Part shown: positions 53,880 through 63,038 of the stretch, in pieces
How positions within the stretch are numbered: the first letter of the stretch is position 1
How the letters are laid out: each line of letters starts with the position of its first letter
Assembly: GCF_024054565.1 (NCBI RefSeq)
Contig: NZ_JAMXLR010000076.1
Span: 100,668-164,667, forward strand
DNA length: 64,000 nt
From: Aeoliella straminimaris
GTDB taxonomy: Bacteria > Planctomycetota > Planctomycetia > Pirellulales > Lacipirellulaceae
Direction: 5' to 3'
Notes under the pieces: generated by a model
The model's input: the letters and a program-made list of their open reading frames with translations, nothing else
What the model was told of the DNA's origin: nothing
Database searches by the model: none
Position numbers and translations under genes: made by a program

Positions 53880-53920
53880 GAGGCCAGGGGCTAGAAACGA
53901 ATTTTCCAACCTCTGGCCTC
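53880..53920. repeat. Inverted repeat between the two tRNA genes
   Basis: GAGGCCAGGGG (53880-53890) and CCTCTGGCCTC (53910-53920) pair over 11 positions with one G-T. It lies in the tRNA spacer and could be a processing hairpin or a dispersed palindromic repeat. Confidence 0.5.
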
Positions 53921-53943
53921 CAACCTCTAGTCTCTCACTTGAG

Positions 53944-54017
53944 TGGGTGCGCCAAGACTCGAACTTGGGACCTCAGCCTTATCAGGGCTGCGCTCTAACC
54001 AACTGAGCTACGCACCC
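53944..54017 (-). tRNA. tRNA-Ile (anticodon GAT)
   Basis: 74 bases. On the minus strand the acceptor stem is GGGTGCG with CGCACCC, the D arm contains AGCTCAGTTGGTTAGAGC, the anticodon loop reads CTGATAA (anticodon GAT), and the T arm is CCAAGTTCGAGTCTTGG. Paired with tRNA-Ala as often seen in rRNA operons, but no rRNA lies nearby here. Confidence 0.97.
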
Positions 54018-54276
54018 GCAATTCGCCACCCGCAGGTGGCAAGTCCAGTATTTTAAGTTGCCGGCCGCTGCTGTCAAAGGGCTCCCCATGGCCTGTGGGG
54101 CGGATTGAGGGACAAAACTCGTTTCCCCGCCGATTTTGACGGTCGGGCGAGATCTTCCTCGCCCTACTAACACTGACCTAGCCGCAGGGCGGAAGGTTCG
54201 ATATTCTTCCGTGCCATCGTTAGGTTTCACAACCATTTGGGCCAATTCTGCCCCCGCAGTTTCCAAGGATGCCGCC

Positions 54277-56181
54277 ATGTCATTAAGAAGTTCGGCTTTC
54301 ATCATTTCTTGCACCATACTTACGGTAACCACTGCACCGTGCACATCGCTGGCCGCCACCACGGCCCGGCAGGCCTTGGGCCTGAAGCCGATCCAGTCGA
54401 ACATCGACTACGACCGTCCCGAGGCGGATGAGATCGACAAGTGCAAAATCCAGTCGGTGGAAGGCGGGTCCGCCTGGGTGGTAACCGGCCCTGACGGACG
54501 GGTCCTGCGGCGGTTTGCCGACTCAAACAGCGACAAGGTGGTCGATACCTGGAGCTACTTCAAAAGTGGCCTGGAAGTGTACCGTGACATCGACGCCGAC
54601 TTCGACGGCAAGGCGGATCAGTACCGCTGGTTCCATTCAGCCGGCACCCGGTGGGGACTGGACGAAGATGAGAATGGCAAGATTGACTCGTGGAAACGGA
54701 TTTCGCCCTACGAGGTTGCGGAAGTGGCCGTCGAGGCAATCCAGAAGCAGGACGCCAGCCTGTATTCCACGCTCTTGATGAGCAACAAGGACGTCGACAG
54801 GCTGGGCATTGCAGGCGAGTTGAAGGACCGCGTTACCAAGGGCATTCGTGATGCCCAATCGGACTTCACGAAGTTTGCCAAGGAGCAAAAGGTGGTCGAC
54901 AAGTCGACTTCGTTCCTGGACTTTGGAGCCAGCCGTCCGGCCATTATTCCGGCTGGTGGCGAAGGCGTGAAGCAGGACCTGCATGTTTACGAAAACGTGG
55001 CTGCGCTGGTAAACAACAATGGAAAGCCAGAGCAGGTGTACCTGGGTGCCATGGTGCAGACGGGCGACACCTGGCGGCTGATTGGCTTGCCGCAGATCGG
55101 CGATTCGTCGGCCACGGCCCAGTTGTTCAATGCACCTCAAGCCGAATCGGTTGCAGCCCTGCCCAACGGCGAGGCACCGTCGGAGGAGGTGCAGAAATTG
55201 CTTGCCGAACTGGAGAAGCTTGATACACAGTTTGGCGGAACCAACGATCAGCAGATTGCGGTGACGAAGAAGCGGGTGCAGGTGCTGGAGAAACTGGCCG
55301 CCGAAAGCCCCGCCGGCGCCGACCGCGAACAATGGCAACGCCAGCAGGTCGACATGCTGAGTGCTGCAGTGCAGACCATGCAGTACTACGACGCCATCGA
55401 GCAGATTGAGGCTCTGGCGAGTGAACTTAAGAAGCAAAAGGCATCCGAAGAGCTGCAGGCACACGTTGAATTCCGCCGGCTGTGGTCGGAATACATCAAG
55501 GCCAGCATGGACCCGAAGGGCAACTATACGAAGGTCCGGGATGCTTGGCTCGAATCGCTGCAGAAGTTTGCCACCGACTATCCCAACCTCCCCGACACTT
55601 CCGAGGCCATGCTGCAATTGGGCATGGAAGAGGAGTTCGCTGGTGAAGAAGAAACGGCCATCGAGTGGTACAGCAAGCTAGCCAAGCAGTTCCCCAACTC
55701 CGACGCCGGCAAAAAGGCCACTGGAGCCATCCGCCGCCTGGAATCGATCGGCAAGGCGATGCCGCTTGCGGGCGATGCCGTGGGGGGTGGCAAGGTCGAT
55801 CTGTCAGGATACCGCCGCAAGTACGTGCTGATTCACTACTGGGCCAGTTGGTGTGAGCCCTGCAAGGAAGACATCGAAGAGCTCAAGGTGCTTCACAACA
55901 AGTACTCGCGTCGAGGGTTCGATATCATTGGTGTGAACCTGGACAGCTCGGTGTCTGAAGCCGAAAAGTACCTGAGCAAGAATCGCCTGCCGTGGAAGCA
56001 CGTGTACGACGAAGGCGGCCTGGACGGACGCTTGGCGAACGAGATGGGCGTGATGACGCTGCCGCTAATGCTGCTTGTCGATGACAAGGGGCAGGTGGCG
56101 AACCGCAACGTCCATATCTCGGAGTTGGAAGCGGAGCTGCAGCGAGTGCTGGGCAAAGCTCCTCAGATTGGCCGTCGCTAG
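54277..56181 (+). CDS. TlpA-like thioredoxin with N-terminal TPR-like region
   Basis: The frame opens at 54136; the ATG at 54277 has AAGGA upstream and gives the signal peptide MSLRSSAFIISCTILTVTTA (634 residues). Residues about 75-350 are unassigned beta/alpha with several helices (QFGGTNDQQIAVTKKRVQVL). A TPR-like region follows near 440-490 (EEFAGEEETAIEWYSKLAKQ). The C-terminus (about 500-630) is a thioredoxin-like domain: YWASWCEPCKEDIEELKVLH with the WCxxC active site, and GVMTLPLMLLVDDKGQVANR with the cis-Pro. It likely reduces disulfides outside the cytoplasm. Followed by a strong bidirectional terminator. Confidence 0.85.
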   Translation: MSLRSSAFIISCTILTVTTAPCTSLAATTARQALGLKPIQSNIDYDRPEADEIDKCKIQSVEGGSAWVVTGPDGRVLRRFADSNSDKVVDTWSYFKSGLEVYRDIDADFDGKADQYRWFHSAGTRWGLDEDENGKIDSWKRISPYEVAEVAVEAIQKQDASLYSTLLMSNKDVDRLGIAGELKDRVTKGIRDAQSDFTKFAKEQKVVDKSTSFLDFGASRPAIIPAGGEGVKQDLHVYENVAALVNNNGKPEQVYLGAMVQTGDTWRLIGLPQIGDSSATAQLFNAPQAESVAALPNGEAPSEEVQKLLAELEKLDTQFGGTNDQQIAVTKKRVQVLEKLAAESPAGADREQWQRQQVDMLSAAVQTMQYYDAIEQIEALASELKKQKASEELQAHVEFRRLWSEYIKASMDPKGNYTKVRDAWLESLQKFATDYPNLPDTSEAMLQLGMEEEFAGEEETAIEWYSKLAKQFPNSDAGKKATGAIRRLESIGKAMPLAGDAVGGGKVDLSGYRRKYVLIHYWASWCEPCKEDIEELKVLHNKYSRRGFDIIGVNLDSSVSEAEKYLSKNRLPWKHVYDEGGLDGRLANEMGVMTLPLMLLVDDKGQVANRNVHISELEAELQRVLGKAPQIGRR

Positions 56182-56239
56182 ACCGAGCATACGGGGCGGC
56201 GGGCAACTCGCTTAGTGCCCCGAAACTAAAAGTGCAAGC

Positions 56240-56283
56240 AAAAACCACGTGCCGCCTCGACCGAGGATTGGCACGTGGTTTTT
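56240..56283. terminator. Bidirectional intrinsic terminator
   Basis: A perfect 14-bp stem (56240-56253 with 56270-56283) around a 16-base loop. A-run on the left and T-run on the right mean it can end transcription from both the TlpA-like gene (plus strand) and the small gene at 56313-56519 (minus strand). Confidence 0.88.
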
Positions 56284-56312
56284 GGTATATGTAGATCGCT
56301 CTCGGCTGAGAC

Positions 56313-56519
56313 TTAGACGTGGAAGCGACGATTGCGGCGGGCCCCGATGCCACAACCGGGTGCCGTAGCAGTTCGTCTGCGGCCGCGCCTGCGGTGAGCA
56401 GTTGCTGATCGCTTACGGTTATAACGCAGTTGCCTTTCTTCCGCGTAGTCGCCTGTCTCGACGGCGTCGATCAAGCCAGCTCGGAGAGCGTAGTCGATAT
56501 TTCGATTTCCGTAGCTCAT
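56313..56519 (-). CDS. Small, very basic protein, function unknown
   Basis: 68 residues from the ATG at 56519, with AAGGAGGG immediately upstream on the minus strand, so expression is likely. The N-terminus is helical (MSYGNRNIDYALRAGLIDAV), the C-terminal half is Arg-rich (RYNRKRSATAHRRRGRRR). Its end faces the bidirectional terminator. It may bind nucleic acid, but no family is recognised. Confidence 0.5.
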   Translation of the reverse strand: MSYGNRNIDYALRAGLIDAVETGDYAEERQLRYNRKRSATAHRRRGRRRTATAPGCGIGARRNRRFHV

Positions 56520-57510
56520 TAATCCCTCCTTCGTACCACTTGCTGGGGTCGATGTATGTGATTTTCTGAGGTCTGGGCGAATGCACGCACTTCACACTCA
56601 GCAAATCGGCAAATGTATGTAGCGACCGTCTAAAGCAACGGATGTGCCAATACCGGCTGGTGAGGCCAAACCCATTGGGGCAGGCGGCGTAGTTTCTTTC
56701 CGGGCGTGAATTCCCAGGGATTATTTGGGCAACTGCCCGCAGAAAATTTGCTCGAGTCGGGCTCAAGCCCCGGACCGCGGAAGACGCGCGTCACGAAAAC
56801 GGTGAGGTCCGTTGGGATAAGCGATAACTCTTTGGTTTACAGGCCTTTGCGATTGCAGGAGGGATTGGGACCCAAGGCCCGCAGATGGGGGCGTCGCGAT
56901 AGCTGTCGCCCTAAGTCGTCCCGTGGCAATGGCTTACAGTGGGGCCACAAAAACAGGGAGACAATTTCACCATTTTGGTGAAACGCCTTTCGGTCTGCGG
57001 GCGCAGCACTAGCCCCGTCGCGAAGGTGGCTGGTGGGGCTATTGCCGCTCGTCAGTCGGTGTTTCGTGAGGCCCATGCGGCGGCTGGCCCACCCGGAACG
57101 GGCATTGGAAGCGGCAGCCCAAAAACGTAGGCGAAGCATACGGGGGCGGACGCACTGTATGCGGAAACCCCTGCGGCCTCACGCGGTGAATTGTTATTTG
57201 CCCCATGAACTGGAGCACCAAGTTTAAAAACGTTCCGGCGAGTCTCGCAAACCGCGGCCGACCGAATGTCTCTACCATCAGCACACGCCCGCATGTAATC
57301 GGGGTGCGGACCTGAAGGTGGTGTGTTTGCACGCCCAGCGCGAGCGCCGAGCGTAGCGTGAGAGACAATAAGCAAGAGACGTGCCGAAGTGGCGGGCCAG
57401 CGCAGAAAAGGCACGACGGGATGGAGCGGATGACGTTGACGATTGGGACGATTGCGCCTATTGTCTGGCTTCCAACCTACCCCCAAGCCCATCGCCCCGG
57501 AGTTCGCAGC
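56520..57510. other. Long non-coding stretch
   Basis: About 990 bases without a supported gene. Open frames here overlap on both strands and lack ribosome binding sites. No terminator, RNA gene or strong repeat was identified. Confidence 0.45.
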
Positions 57511-57822
57511 ATGGAAGCTGTTCACTGGGTCCCGCCCCACGTCTGGCTAGCTGTTCACGTCATCGGGATCATTCTTGCCATTTCCAGTCGCACCCATTTA
57601 GGACCCACTTGCGCGTTCTGTACCAACTGCCTGATGGCTGTGGTGATGGCGTTGGTCGGAGTTGTGGCGGTGTGGGGATTCCTTTCGCAACAGCCTTTTT
57701 GGGCAGCCTCCGGCACCACGCTTGGCATGATGGCTGTCGTAACCTGTTTCGAACGGCAATCTTATGAGCCCGATCGAGTGCTTCAGGCTTTCGCCTCCAG
57801 CGACGAACAACCGGTGGGCTAG
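57511..57822 (+). CDS. Small membrane protein, function unknown
   Basis: The frame opens at 57358; the ATG at 57511 follows GGAG eight bases upstream and starts MEAVHWVPPHVWLAVHVIGI. 103 residues with about three hydrophobic segments (VWLAVHVIGIILAIS, LMAVVMALVGVVAVWGFL, TTLGMMAVVTCF). A CAFCTNC cluster with three Cys lies between the first two. The protein may bind a metal or disulfide partner. I do not recognise it; in-frame starts at 57421 and 57430 are possible. Confidence 0.58.
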   Translation: MEAVHWVPPHVWLAVHVIGIILAISSRTHLGPTCAFCTNCLMAVVMALVGVVAVWGFLSQQPFWAASGTTLGMMAVVTCFERQSYEPDRVLQAFASSDEQPVG

Positions 57823-58054
57823 TACCGCGGTGCTAGCAGGCTAGCGGTGAAATGACCGGCAAAACCGGAAAAAAACTCCCCTTCGCTACCACCGTCTGCC
57901 GAAGTCTATAGCGTCGCCTAGTCTGCGCCGCCCAATGGTGCACGATAAGGCACATCGTTCAATGCTCGAGTCCCGGCGGAGAGTGTCGGGCTGAAGTTGA
58001 TGGTCCCTGGATTGGCATGGATCGTCGACTCACTAAAACCTAGGAGGGGGGAAA

Positions 58055-58918
58055 ATGGGAAGGCGTTCGATCCATCTCGTGTACGCCTGCGCGTTGCTGG
58101 TGGCCACTGCCGCTAGCTCGGCTCAGGCTCAAGCGCCCGAAGACACCGCGATGGCGCAGCAAATTGCTAGCTCGATCAAGGAGAGTGGGCAACTTTCGAA
58201 TTATCGACTGGGTGTCAAGTATCAAGACGGAGTTGCCTGGCTGTTGGGCAACGTAACCAGCGTCGATCAGGAGCAGCAAGCGATTGAGTTGGCTCGCTGC
58301 GTCCAGGGAGTCGACCAGGTCATTTCAAAGCTCGAAGTCGAGGGCCAAGCCGGCAAACTGGTGTCGCCGGTCGCTGAAACCATCAAGACTGAGAGTGCCA
58401 GCAAGGCTCGCATTTCGCTCACCAGCACCGAAGCGCCGGCCGAGCAGATGTCGGCACCTGCACCTGCTGCACAGGCTCCTGTGAGCCGTCCGCGGATGGC
58501 TCGCCGTCCCATGGCAGGTCAGATGCCTCGCCCGGTAGGACCTCACCAGGCCACGGCGATTCGCACGGCCGGGGCTCAAAGTCGGCCGATGCCCGCTAGC
58601 TACTGTGGGCCTGGTGGTCCTGGTGGAGGCGGATACGGTGGTGGCATGGGCCCCATGCCTTCGGGTTACGTCCCCAATGGCGGATCCGCCGGTGTGAGCT
58701 ATGACAATGCCAACATGCCTGGCTACGCTTGGCCGAGCTACGCTGCTTACCCGAACTACTCGGCCGTGACGTACCCCAAGCAGTACTCGCCGACGGCCTG
58801 GCCGTACATCGGTCCGTTCTATCCTTATCCCCAGGTACCCCTGGGATGGCGTAAGGTCACGCTGGAATGGGACGATGGCTGGTGGATGCTCGACTTCAGT
58901 CACTGCAAGACTCAGTGA
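58055..58918 (+). CDS. Secreted BON-domain protein
   Basis: 287 residues from an ATG after GGAGGGGGG. Signal peptide ends at SSAQAQ. Residues about 32-92 form a BON domain (GVKYQDGVAWLLGNVTSVDQ, EQQAIELARCVQGVDQVISK), which is thought to bind lipids or surfaces. A Pro/Ala-rich linker and a Gly-rich stretch follow (GPGGPGGGGYGGG), then a conserved-looking C-terminus (VPLGWRKVTLEWDDGWWMLD). Likely periplasmic or outer-membrane associated. Followed by a strong terminator. Confidence 0.82.
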   Translation: MGRRSIHLVYACALLVATAASSAQAQAPEDTAMAQQIASSIKESGQLSNYRLGVKYQDGVAWLLGNVTSVDQEQQAIELARCVQGVDQVISKLEVEGQAGKLVSPVAETIKTESASKARISLTSTEAPAEQMSAPAPAAQAPVSRPRMARRPMAGQMPRPVGPHQATAIRTAGAQSRPMPASYCGPGGPGGGGYGGGMGPMPSGYVPNGGSAGVSYDNANMPGYAWPSYAAYPNYSAVTYPKQYSPTAWPYIGPFYPYPQVPLGWRKVTLEWDDGWWMLDFSHCKTQ

Positions 58919-58950
58919 TCTGGAAGCGATGCTAGCAGTAACACACAAGA

Positions 58951-58982
58951 ACTCGGCCTTCTCCGGAAGGCCGAGTTTTTTT
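58951..58982 (+). terminator. Intrinsic terminator of the BON-domain gene
   Basis: CTCGGCCTTC (58952-58961) and GAAGGCCGAG (58966-58975) pair perfectly around TCCG, followed by seven T residues. Confidence 0.95.
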
Positions 58983-59203
58983 GGTGTAATAGACGGCCGT
59001 GAGCGATCTGGCGAGCTGGTCTTTGCCTTCACCTGGCCGCACGCAGAAGCCCGTTTGGAAGTTTTTTCGTCAAATTCCAAACAACCCGCAAGATTCACCC
59101 AGATTATCTCGATAACAACATCAACGACTCGTCCGCTTCGCGTGGCGGGACTTATCCACAACCTCATCCGGCTGTTCTCCCAACTGCAATCAAAGGTTGA
59201 TCC

Positions 59204-59812
59204 ATGCAACCGCACGCTCAACAAACATTCGCACCCCGCAGAGCCGCTACCTTGGCCATGGGGCTGATCATTGGTGCCTCGTCGCTTTGTTCCACCGGCT
59301 GCTTCTGGGGGCTACAGACCCTGGGGCCCAGCATCGGCATGTTGTCGATCCCGGTGCCGGTGAGTCCTTACTTCCAGAAGGACAAGGAAGACGAGTTCTG
59401 GCGTAAAGAACGTTACGACCGGGTTCCTATCCTGGGACCGATCACTTCGGGCAGTGAGCCCGTGGCGCTCGATCCGCCCAGCGATGACGAAGTGATGGTC
59501 GCCATGGAGAAGGCAAATCCCGTGCAGGGTGGCTGGCCGTTCCTGTACGAGCGTAACCGCAACAACGTGCGGATCGTCAAGGAAAAGATCGCCGACTACG
59601 TCGATCCGCCCCGCGTATATCCGCTGATCGGCCCGGCCCAGCAGCATCACGCCCACTACAAGTGCACCGTGTACTACGAGGACGTCCGCAACATCGGCTG
59701 GCCAGTGCCGCACCGTTTGGTGGACCAGGACGCTCGCGAAGTGTTGTACATCGACCACAACCACCTGCATATGGTTGGCAATGTCGACGATGGCAGCCAG
59801 CCTCAGTTCTGA
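59204..59812 (+). CDS. Secreted planctomycete protein, lipoprotein-like
   Basis: 202 residues from the ATG at 59204 preceded by AAGG. N-terminal export segment (ATLAMGLIIGASSLCSTGCF); the STGC could be a lipobox but the -3 position is Ser rather than the usual Leu. The body has WRKERYDRVPILGPITSGSE and ends in HKLH-like VLYIDHNHLHMVGN. No domain is recognised. It resembles conserved proteins of unknown function in planctomycetes. It lies upstream of the ExbB/ExbD genes. Confidence 0.65.
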   Translation: MQPHAQQTFAPRRAATLAMGLIIGASSLCSTGCFWGLQTLGPSIGMLSIPVPVSPYFQKDKEDEFWRKERYDRVPILGPITSGSEPVALDPPSDDEVMVAMEKANPVQGGWPFLYERNRNNVRIVKEKIADYVDPPRVYPLIGPAQQHHAHYKCTVYYEDVRNIGWPVPHRLVDQDAREVLYIDHNHLHMVGNVDDGSQPQF

Positions 59813-59852
59813 GCTTCAACGAGCCGAAGTAATAGATAGCCGGACAGCCAGC

Positions 59853-59883
59853 CTAGCCCCGACCAATCGTTGGTCGGGGCTAG
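59853..59883. repeat. Perfect 14-bp hairpin upstream of exbB-like gene
   Basis: Arms 59853-59866 and 59870-59883 are exact reverse complements around TCG. No T-run follows, so it may be a weak terminator of the 59204-59812 gene or a regulatory hairpin for the ExbB/ExbD operon. Confidence 0.75.
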
Positions 59884-59905
59884 CGGCGTATCGTGAGGTG
59901 CCAGC

Positions 59906-60592
59906 ATGCTAGCCACACAAGCCACGACTGAAATTCCCACTCAGAGCCTGCTGGAGATGGCCCTGGCAGGTGGGCTCAGCATTTGGCCCATCGCCCTGGC
60001 GTCATTCCTGATGCTGGTTGTCGTATTCGAGCGATTCGTCAGCCTGCGGCGCGGACGCGTCCTGCCAGGCCCATTCATCCACTGCTTCTTGTCGCAGGTG
60101 GAAGATGGCACACTCGACAGGCACGAGGCGCTGGAGTTCTGCGAAGACGACTCGAGCCACATGGCACGGGTGTTCGCTGCTGGCGTGCGGAAGTGGGGCA
60201 AGCCGGCCGTCGAGGTCGAGCAAGCCATACTGGACGAAGGCGAGCGTACGGCCAACGTGCTTCGCAAGTACTTGCGCGTCATCAACGGCGTCGCCACGGT
60301 CTGCCCGCTGTTGGGACTGTTGGGCACCGTTTGCGGCATGATGACGGCCTTCAATGCCATCGCCGGAAGCGACGCGATGGGCCGTCCCGAGTTGCTTGCC
60401 GGCGGCATCAGCGAAGCACTGCTGTCGACGGCCGCCGGGCTGTTCGTCGCCATTCCTGCACTGATCTTCTACATGTACTTTGTGGGCCGCGTCGACTCGC
60501 TGGTGATGGAAATCGACAGTTACGGTCAGCAACTCGTAAATCTGATCTCGGCCGAAGCAAGTCAAAGTCGCAGCAAGAAGAAAGCAGCTTAG
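59906..60592 (+). CDS. MotA/TolQ/ExbB proton channel protein
   Basis: 228 residues with the family's three membrane helices: SIWPIALASFLMLVVVFERF near the N-terminus, GVATVCPLLGLLGTVCGMMT and LLSTAAGLFVAIPALIFYMY further on. The VCPLLGLLGTVCGMMTAF and EALLSTAAGLFVAIPAL segments are the conserved core. With the ExbD-like protein it would use proton flow to drive a periplasmic partner. The next gene starts 9 bases downstream, and the TonB-like protein follows. Confidence 0.93.
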   Translation: MLATQATTEIPTQSLLEMALAGGLSIWPIALASFLMLVVVFERFVSLRRGRVLPGPFIHCFLSQVEDGTLDRHEALEFCEDDSSHMARVFAAGVRKWGKPAVEVEQAILDEGERTANVLRKYLRVINGVATVCPLLGLLGTVCGMMTAFNAIAGSDAMGRPELLAGGISEALLSTAAGLFVAIPALIFYMYFVGRVDSLVMEIDSYGQQLVNLISAEASQSRSKKKAA

Positions 60593-60601
60593 CTTCCCAC
60601 A

Positions 60602-61042
60602 ATGCCACTGAAGACCAGCCAAGACGATCAGATCCAACTGAACCTGACGCCAATGATCGACGTCGTGTTCCTGCTGATCATATTCTTCATGGTGGCAACA
60701 AAGTTCACCGAGATCGACCGCAGCATCGAGCTCGAACTGCCCAAGGTTGGCAGCGCCGGCGAGGCGGCCGTGCCGCACAAGCCGAAGGCGGTGACAGTAT
60801 TCGCCGATGGGCGAATCGAACTGGATGGAGAACCGGTCGATCGGGCGACACTGGTAACGCAGTTGTCGGCGGCCCGACAAGCCACGCCCGATCTGGACGT
60901 CATCCTGCACGGCGATGCCAACTGCCCCTTCCAGCATATAGCCGACACGATGGCCGCTTGCCACGAAGCCGATGTTACTCAGATTGGCATCACCGTTGAA
61001 CTGGCTACGGCCATGAGCCAAAGCAAAACCTCAACACGTTAA
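60602..61042 (+). CDS. ExbD/TolR family protein
   Basis: 146 residues. Short cytoplasmic N-terminus, then the membrane helix with the signature LNLTPMIDVVFLLIIFFMVA, in which the Asp is the proton site. The periplasmic domain includes VTVFADGRIELDGEPVDRAT and VILHGDANCPFQHIADTMAA. It pairs with the ExbB-like channel and is followed within 5 bases by the TonB-like fusion protein. Confidence 0.93.
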   Translation: MPLKTSQDDQIQLNLTPMIDVVFLLIIFFMVATKFTEIDRSIELELPKVGSAGEAAVPHKPKAVTVFADGRIELDGEPVDRATLVTQLSAARQATPDLDVILHGDANCPFQHIADTMAACHEADVTQIGITVELATAMSQSKTSTR

Positions 61043-61047
61043 ATGGC

Positions 61048-62826
61048 GTGCACTGCATTCCCATCATCGTCGCCGTCTCGGTAGGCTACCTGGCACTTTG
61101 GGGTGCCATGGCGGGGGTGTGCATTGGATCGCTGCTGCTGTTGCGAACCCAATGGGCACGGCGACGACCGATGTGGCGCTGCGTGCTATTGTCGCTGGCT
61201 GCCCACGCGATCCTGGTGGGAGTGGCGGCCACCATACGGTTTGTCGGAATGCCTCCTGGTGCCGAGCAAGATAAGCCGGTTCGCGTGACCATTGTCTCGA
61301 TGGCGCCACAGCCATCGATTGAAGCTCCCGACACTCCTGCGGCGACTCCGGAGGAATCGTTGCAGCCATCCGACGAGCCGGCGGTTCCCGAGGTCGTCGA
61401 GGCTCCCAGTGAAGAGCAGGTCGAGGAGCCGACGCCAGCGGAAGAACCGCTCACGCCACCGGACCTGATGCCGGAACCGGTACCCCAGCCCGAGCCGACA
61501 CCGCAGCCCGTGCAGGAGCCCCAGCCCAGTGAGCTGGCAGAGCAGCCGGTTGAGAAGCAACCGATGCCGGAAGCCTCAGAGCCGGTCGAGACGGAACCTG
61601 TGGTCGCTCAGGCCCCGGTGCAAGAACCTGCCATGCCGCAGCCCACTTCGACGCCCACACCACCCCAACCAGCTACTGAGCCGCTGCCACCTGCGGTGCC
61701 GGCTTCGCTCGCCGAACGCATCAAACCCGATCGCCTGCAGTCGGTCATCGAGCAGGGGGGAAGTCGCGAGACGGAGCATGCCGTGGGCAAGGCACTGGAG
61801 TGGTTAGCGATCGCCCAATCCGACGACGGACGGTGGGATGCCAGTCGTTGGCAGGCCGGCCGCGAAATGTACGTGCTCGGTCACAACCGCGAAGGGGCTG
61901 GCGGGCAAGCCGATACAGCGGTTACCGGGCTGGCCCTGCTGACGTTCCTCGGAGCAGGGCACACTCACCTCGAAGGCTCCTATCAGCACGAAGTGGCTCG
62001 TGGGTTGGTATTTCTCATGCGCTCGCAGGACAACCAGGGTTGCCTGGCGGGGGGAGCAGCGAAGTACGCTCGGACTTACTGCCACTCGATGGCCACCTTC
62101 GCGCTGGCCGAAGCTTACGCGCTGACCAAGGACAAACGTCTGGAACCGACGGTCCGCCGGGCAGTCGACTACTTGCTGTGGGCCGAGAACAAGTCGGTGG
62201 GCGGCTGGCGATATGTCCCCCACGACCGTGGCGACGTTAGCCAGCTTGGCTGGGTGATTATGGCGCTCCGCAGCGCGGAGCTCGCGGGCATCAATGTGCC
62301 TGACGACACCTGGGCTCGCATCGAGAGTTTCCTGGCTCGAGTGGCCCGTGGACGCCACGGAGGCCTGGCCGCCTACCAGGTTCAATCGGACTGGAGTCGT
62401 GCAATGACCGCCGAGGCGATGTATTGTCGCCAGGTGCTAGGGGTACCATTGAAGGGAGCAGCCCAAACCGAGGCCCTCAACGCCATCGCGGCCGAACTGC
62501 CTGGCGACAATCTGACGAACTATTACTATTGGTACTACGCCGCTTTGGCGCTGCACCACGCTCAGAACGACGGATTGGCGGCTCAGCACACTTGGAACCG
62601 CTGGAACCAGCGAATGAAGCGTGAATTGCTCACCGCCCAGGTAGCCGAAGGCGCCAATGCCGGTAGTTGGAGCCCGAACACCGTTTGGGGGGGCTACGGT
62701 GGCCGTGTCTACACCACAGCCATGGCGGCCATGTGTCTGGAGGTCTACTATCGATACGGTTCGCCAGCTGGGGGCAACAGCCCTTGGATCGCCAGTCGTC
62801 CTCGGGGCGAAACCACTCAGCGATAA
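61048..62826 (+). CDS. Membrane-anchored protein with TonB-like Pro-rich linker and terpenoid-cyclase-fold domain
   Basis: 592 residues from a GTG at 61048, 5 bases after the ExbD stop. N-terminal helices (VAVSVGYLALWGAMAGVCIG, CVLLSLAAHAILVGVAATI). Residues about 90-215 are a Pro/Glu-rich linker as in TonB. From about 235 to 570 there are (alpha/alpha)6-barrel-type repeats with QSDDGRWDASRW, FLMRSQDNQGCLAGG and GGWRYVPHDRGDVSQLGWV, like prenyltransferase/squalene-cyclase-like domains (also found in complement-like proteins). No canonical DxDD catalytic motif was seen. The ExbB/ExbD neighbours suggest an energised envelope protein. Confidence 0.8.
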   Translation: MHCIPIIVAVSVGYLALWGAMAGVCIGSLLLLRTQWARRRPMWRCVLLSLAAHAILVGVAATIRFVGMPPGAEQDKPVRVTIVSMAPQPSIEAPDTPAATPEESLQPSDEPAVPEVVEAPSEEQVEEPTPAEEPLTPPDLMPEPVPQPEPTPQPVQEPQPSELAEQPVEKQPMPEASEPVETEPVVAQAPVQEPAMPQPTSTPTPPQPATEPLPPAVPASLAERIKPDRLQSVIEQGGSRETEHAVGKALEWLAIAQSDDGRWDASRWQAGREMYVLGHNREGAGGQADTAVTGLALLTFLGAGHTHLEGSYQHEVARGLVFLMRSQDNQGCLAGGAAKYARTYCHSMATFALAEAYALTKDKRLEPTVRRAVDYLLWAENKSVGGWRYVPHDRGDVSQLGWVIMALRSAELAGINVPDDTWARIESFLARVARGRHGGLAAYQVQSDWSRAMTAEAMYCRQVLGVPLKGAAQTEALNAIAAELPGDNLTNYYYWYYAALALHHAQNDGLAAQHTWNRWNQRMKRELLTAQVAEGANAGSWSPNTVWGGYGGRVYTTAMAAMCLEVYYRYGSPAGGNSPWIASRPRGETTQR

Positions 62827-63038
62827 TCTCGGCAGGCGTTTCGGGCCGGAAAATGCGGGAATTATTGTGGTTGTAACGATTCGCCGCGTTTGACGAGGTG
62901 CCACACCGTTGTAGAATTGCGGGTGGCGTTGGTCTATACTATAAGGTCAACGGTCGGGCGGATTTGCGCCCGATTGCCCCACCCCCACCCGCTTGGTCCA
63001 ACTCTGAGCGGCTTTCCTCGCTGCGAGGCACTTCGGCG

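Noticed and set aside
56837..57139. A 100-codon minus-strand frame in the long non-coding stretch
   Set aside because: Biased composition, no ribosome binding site and an overlapping plus-strand frame; not supportable as a gene.
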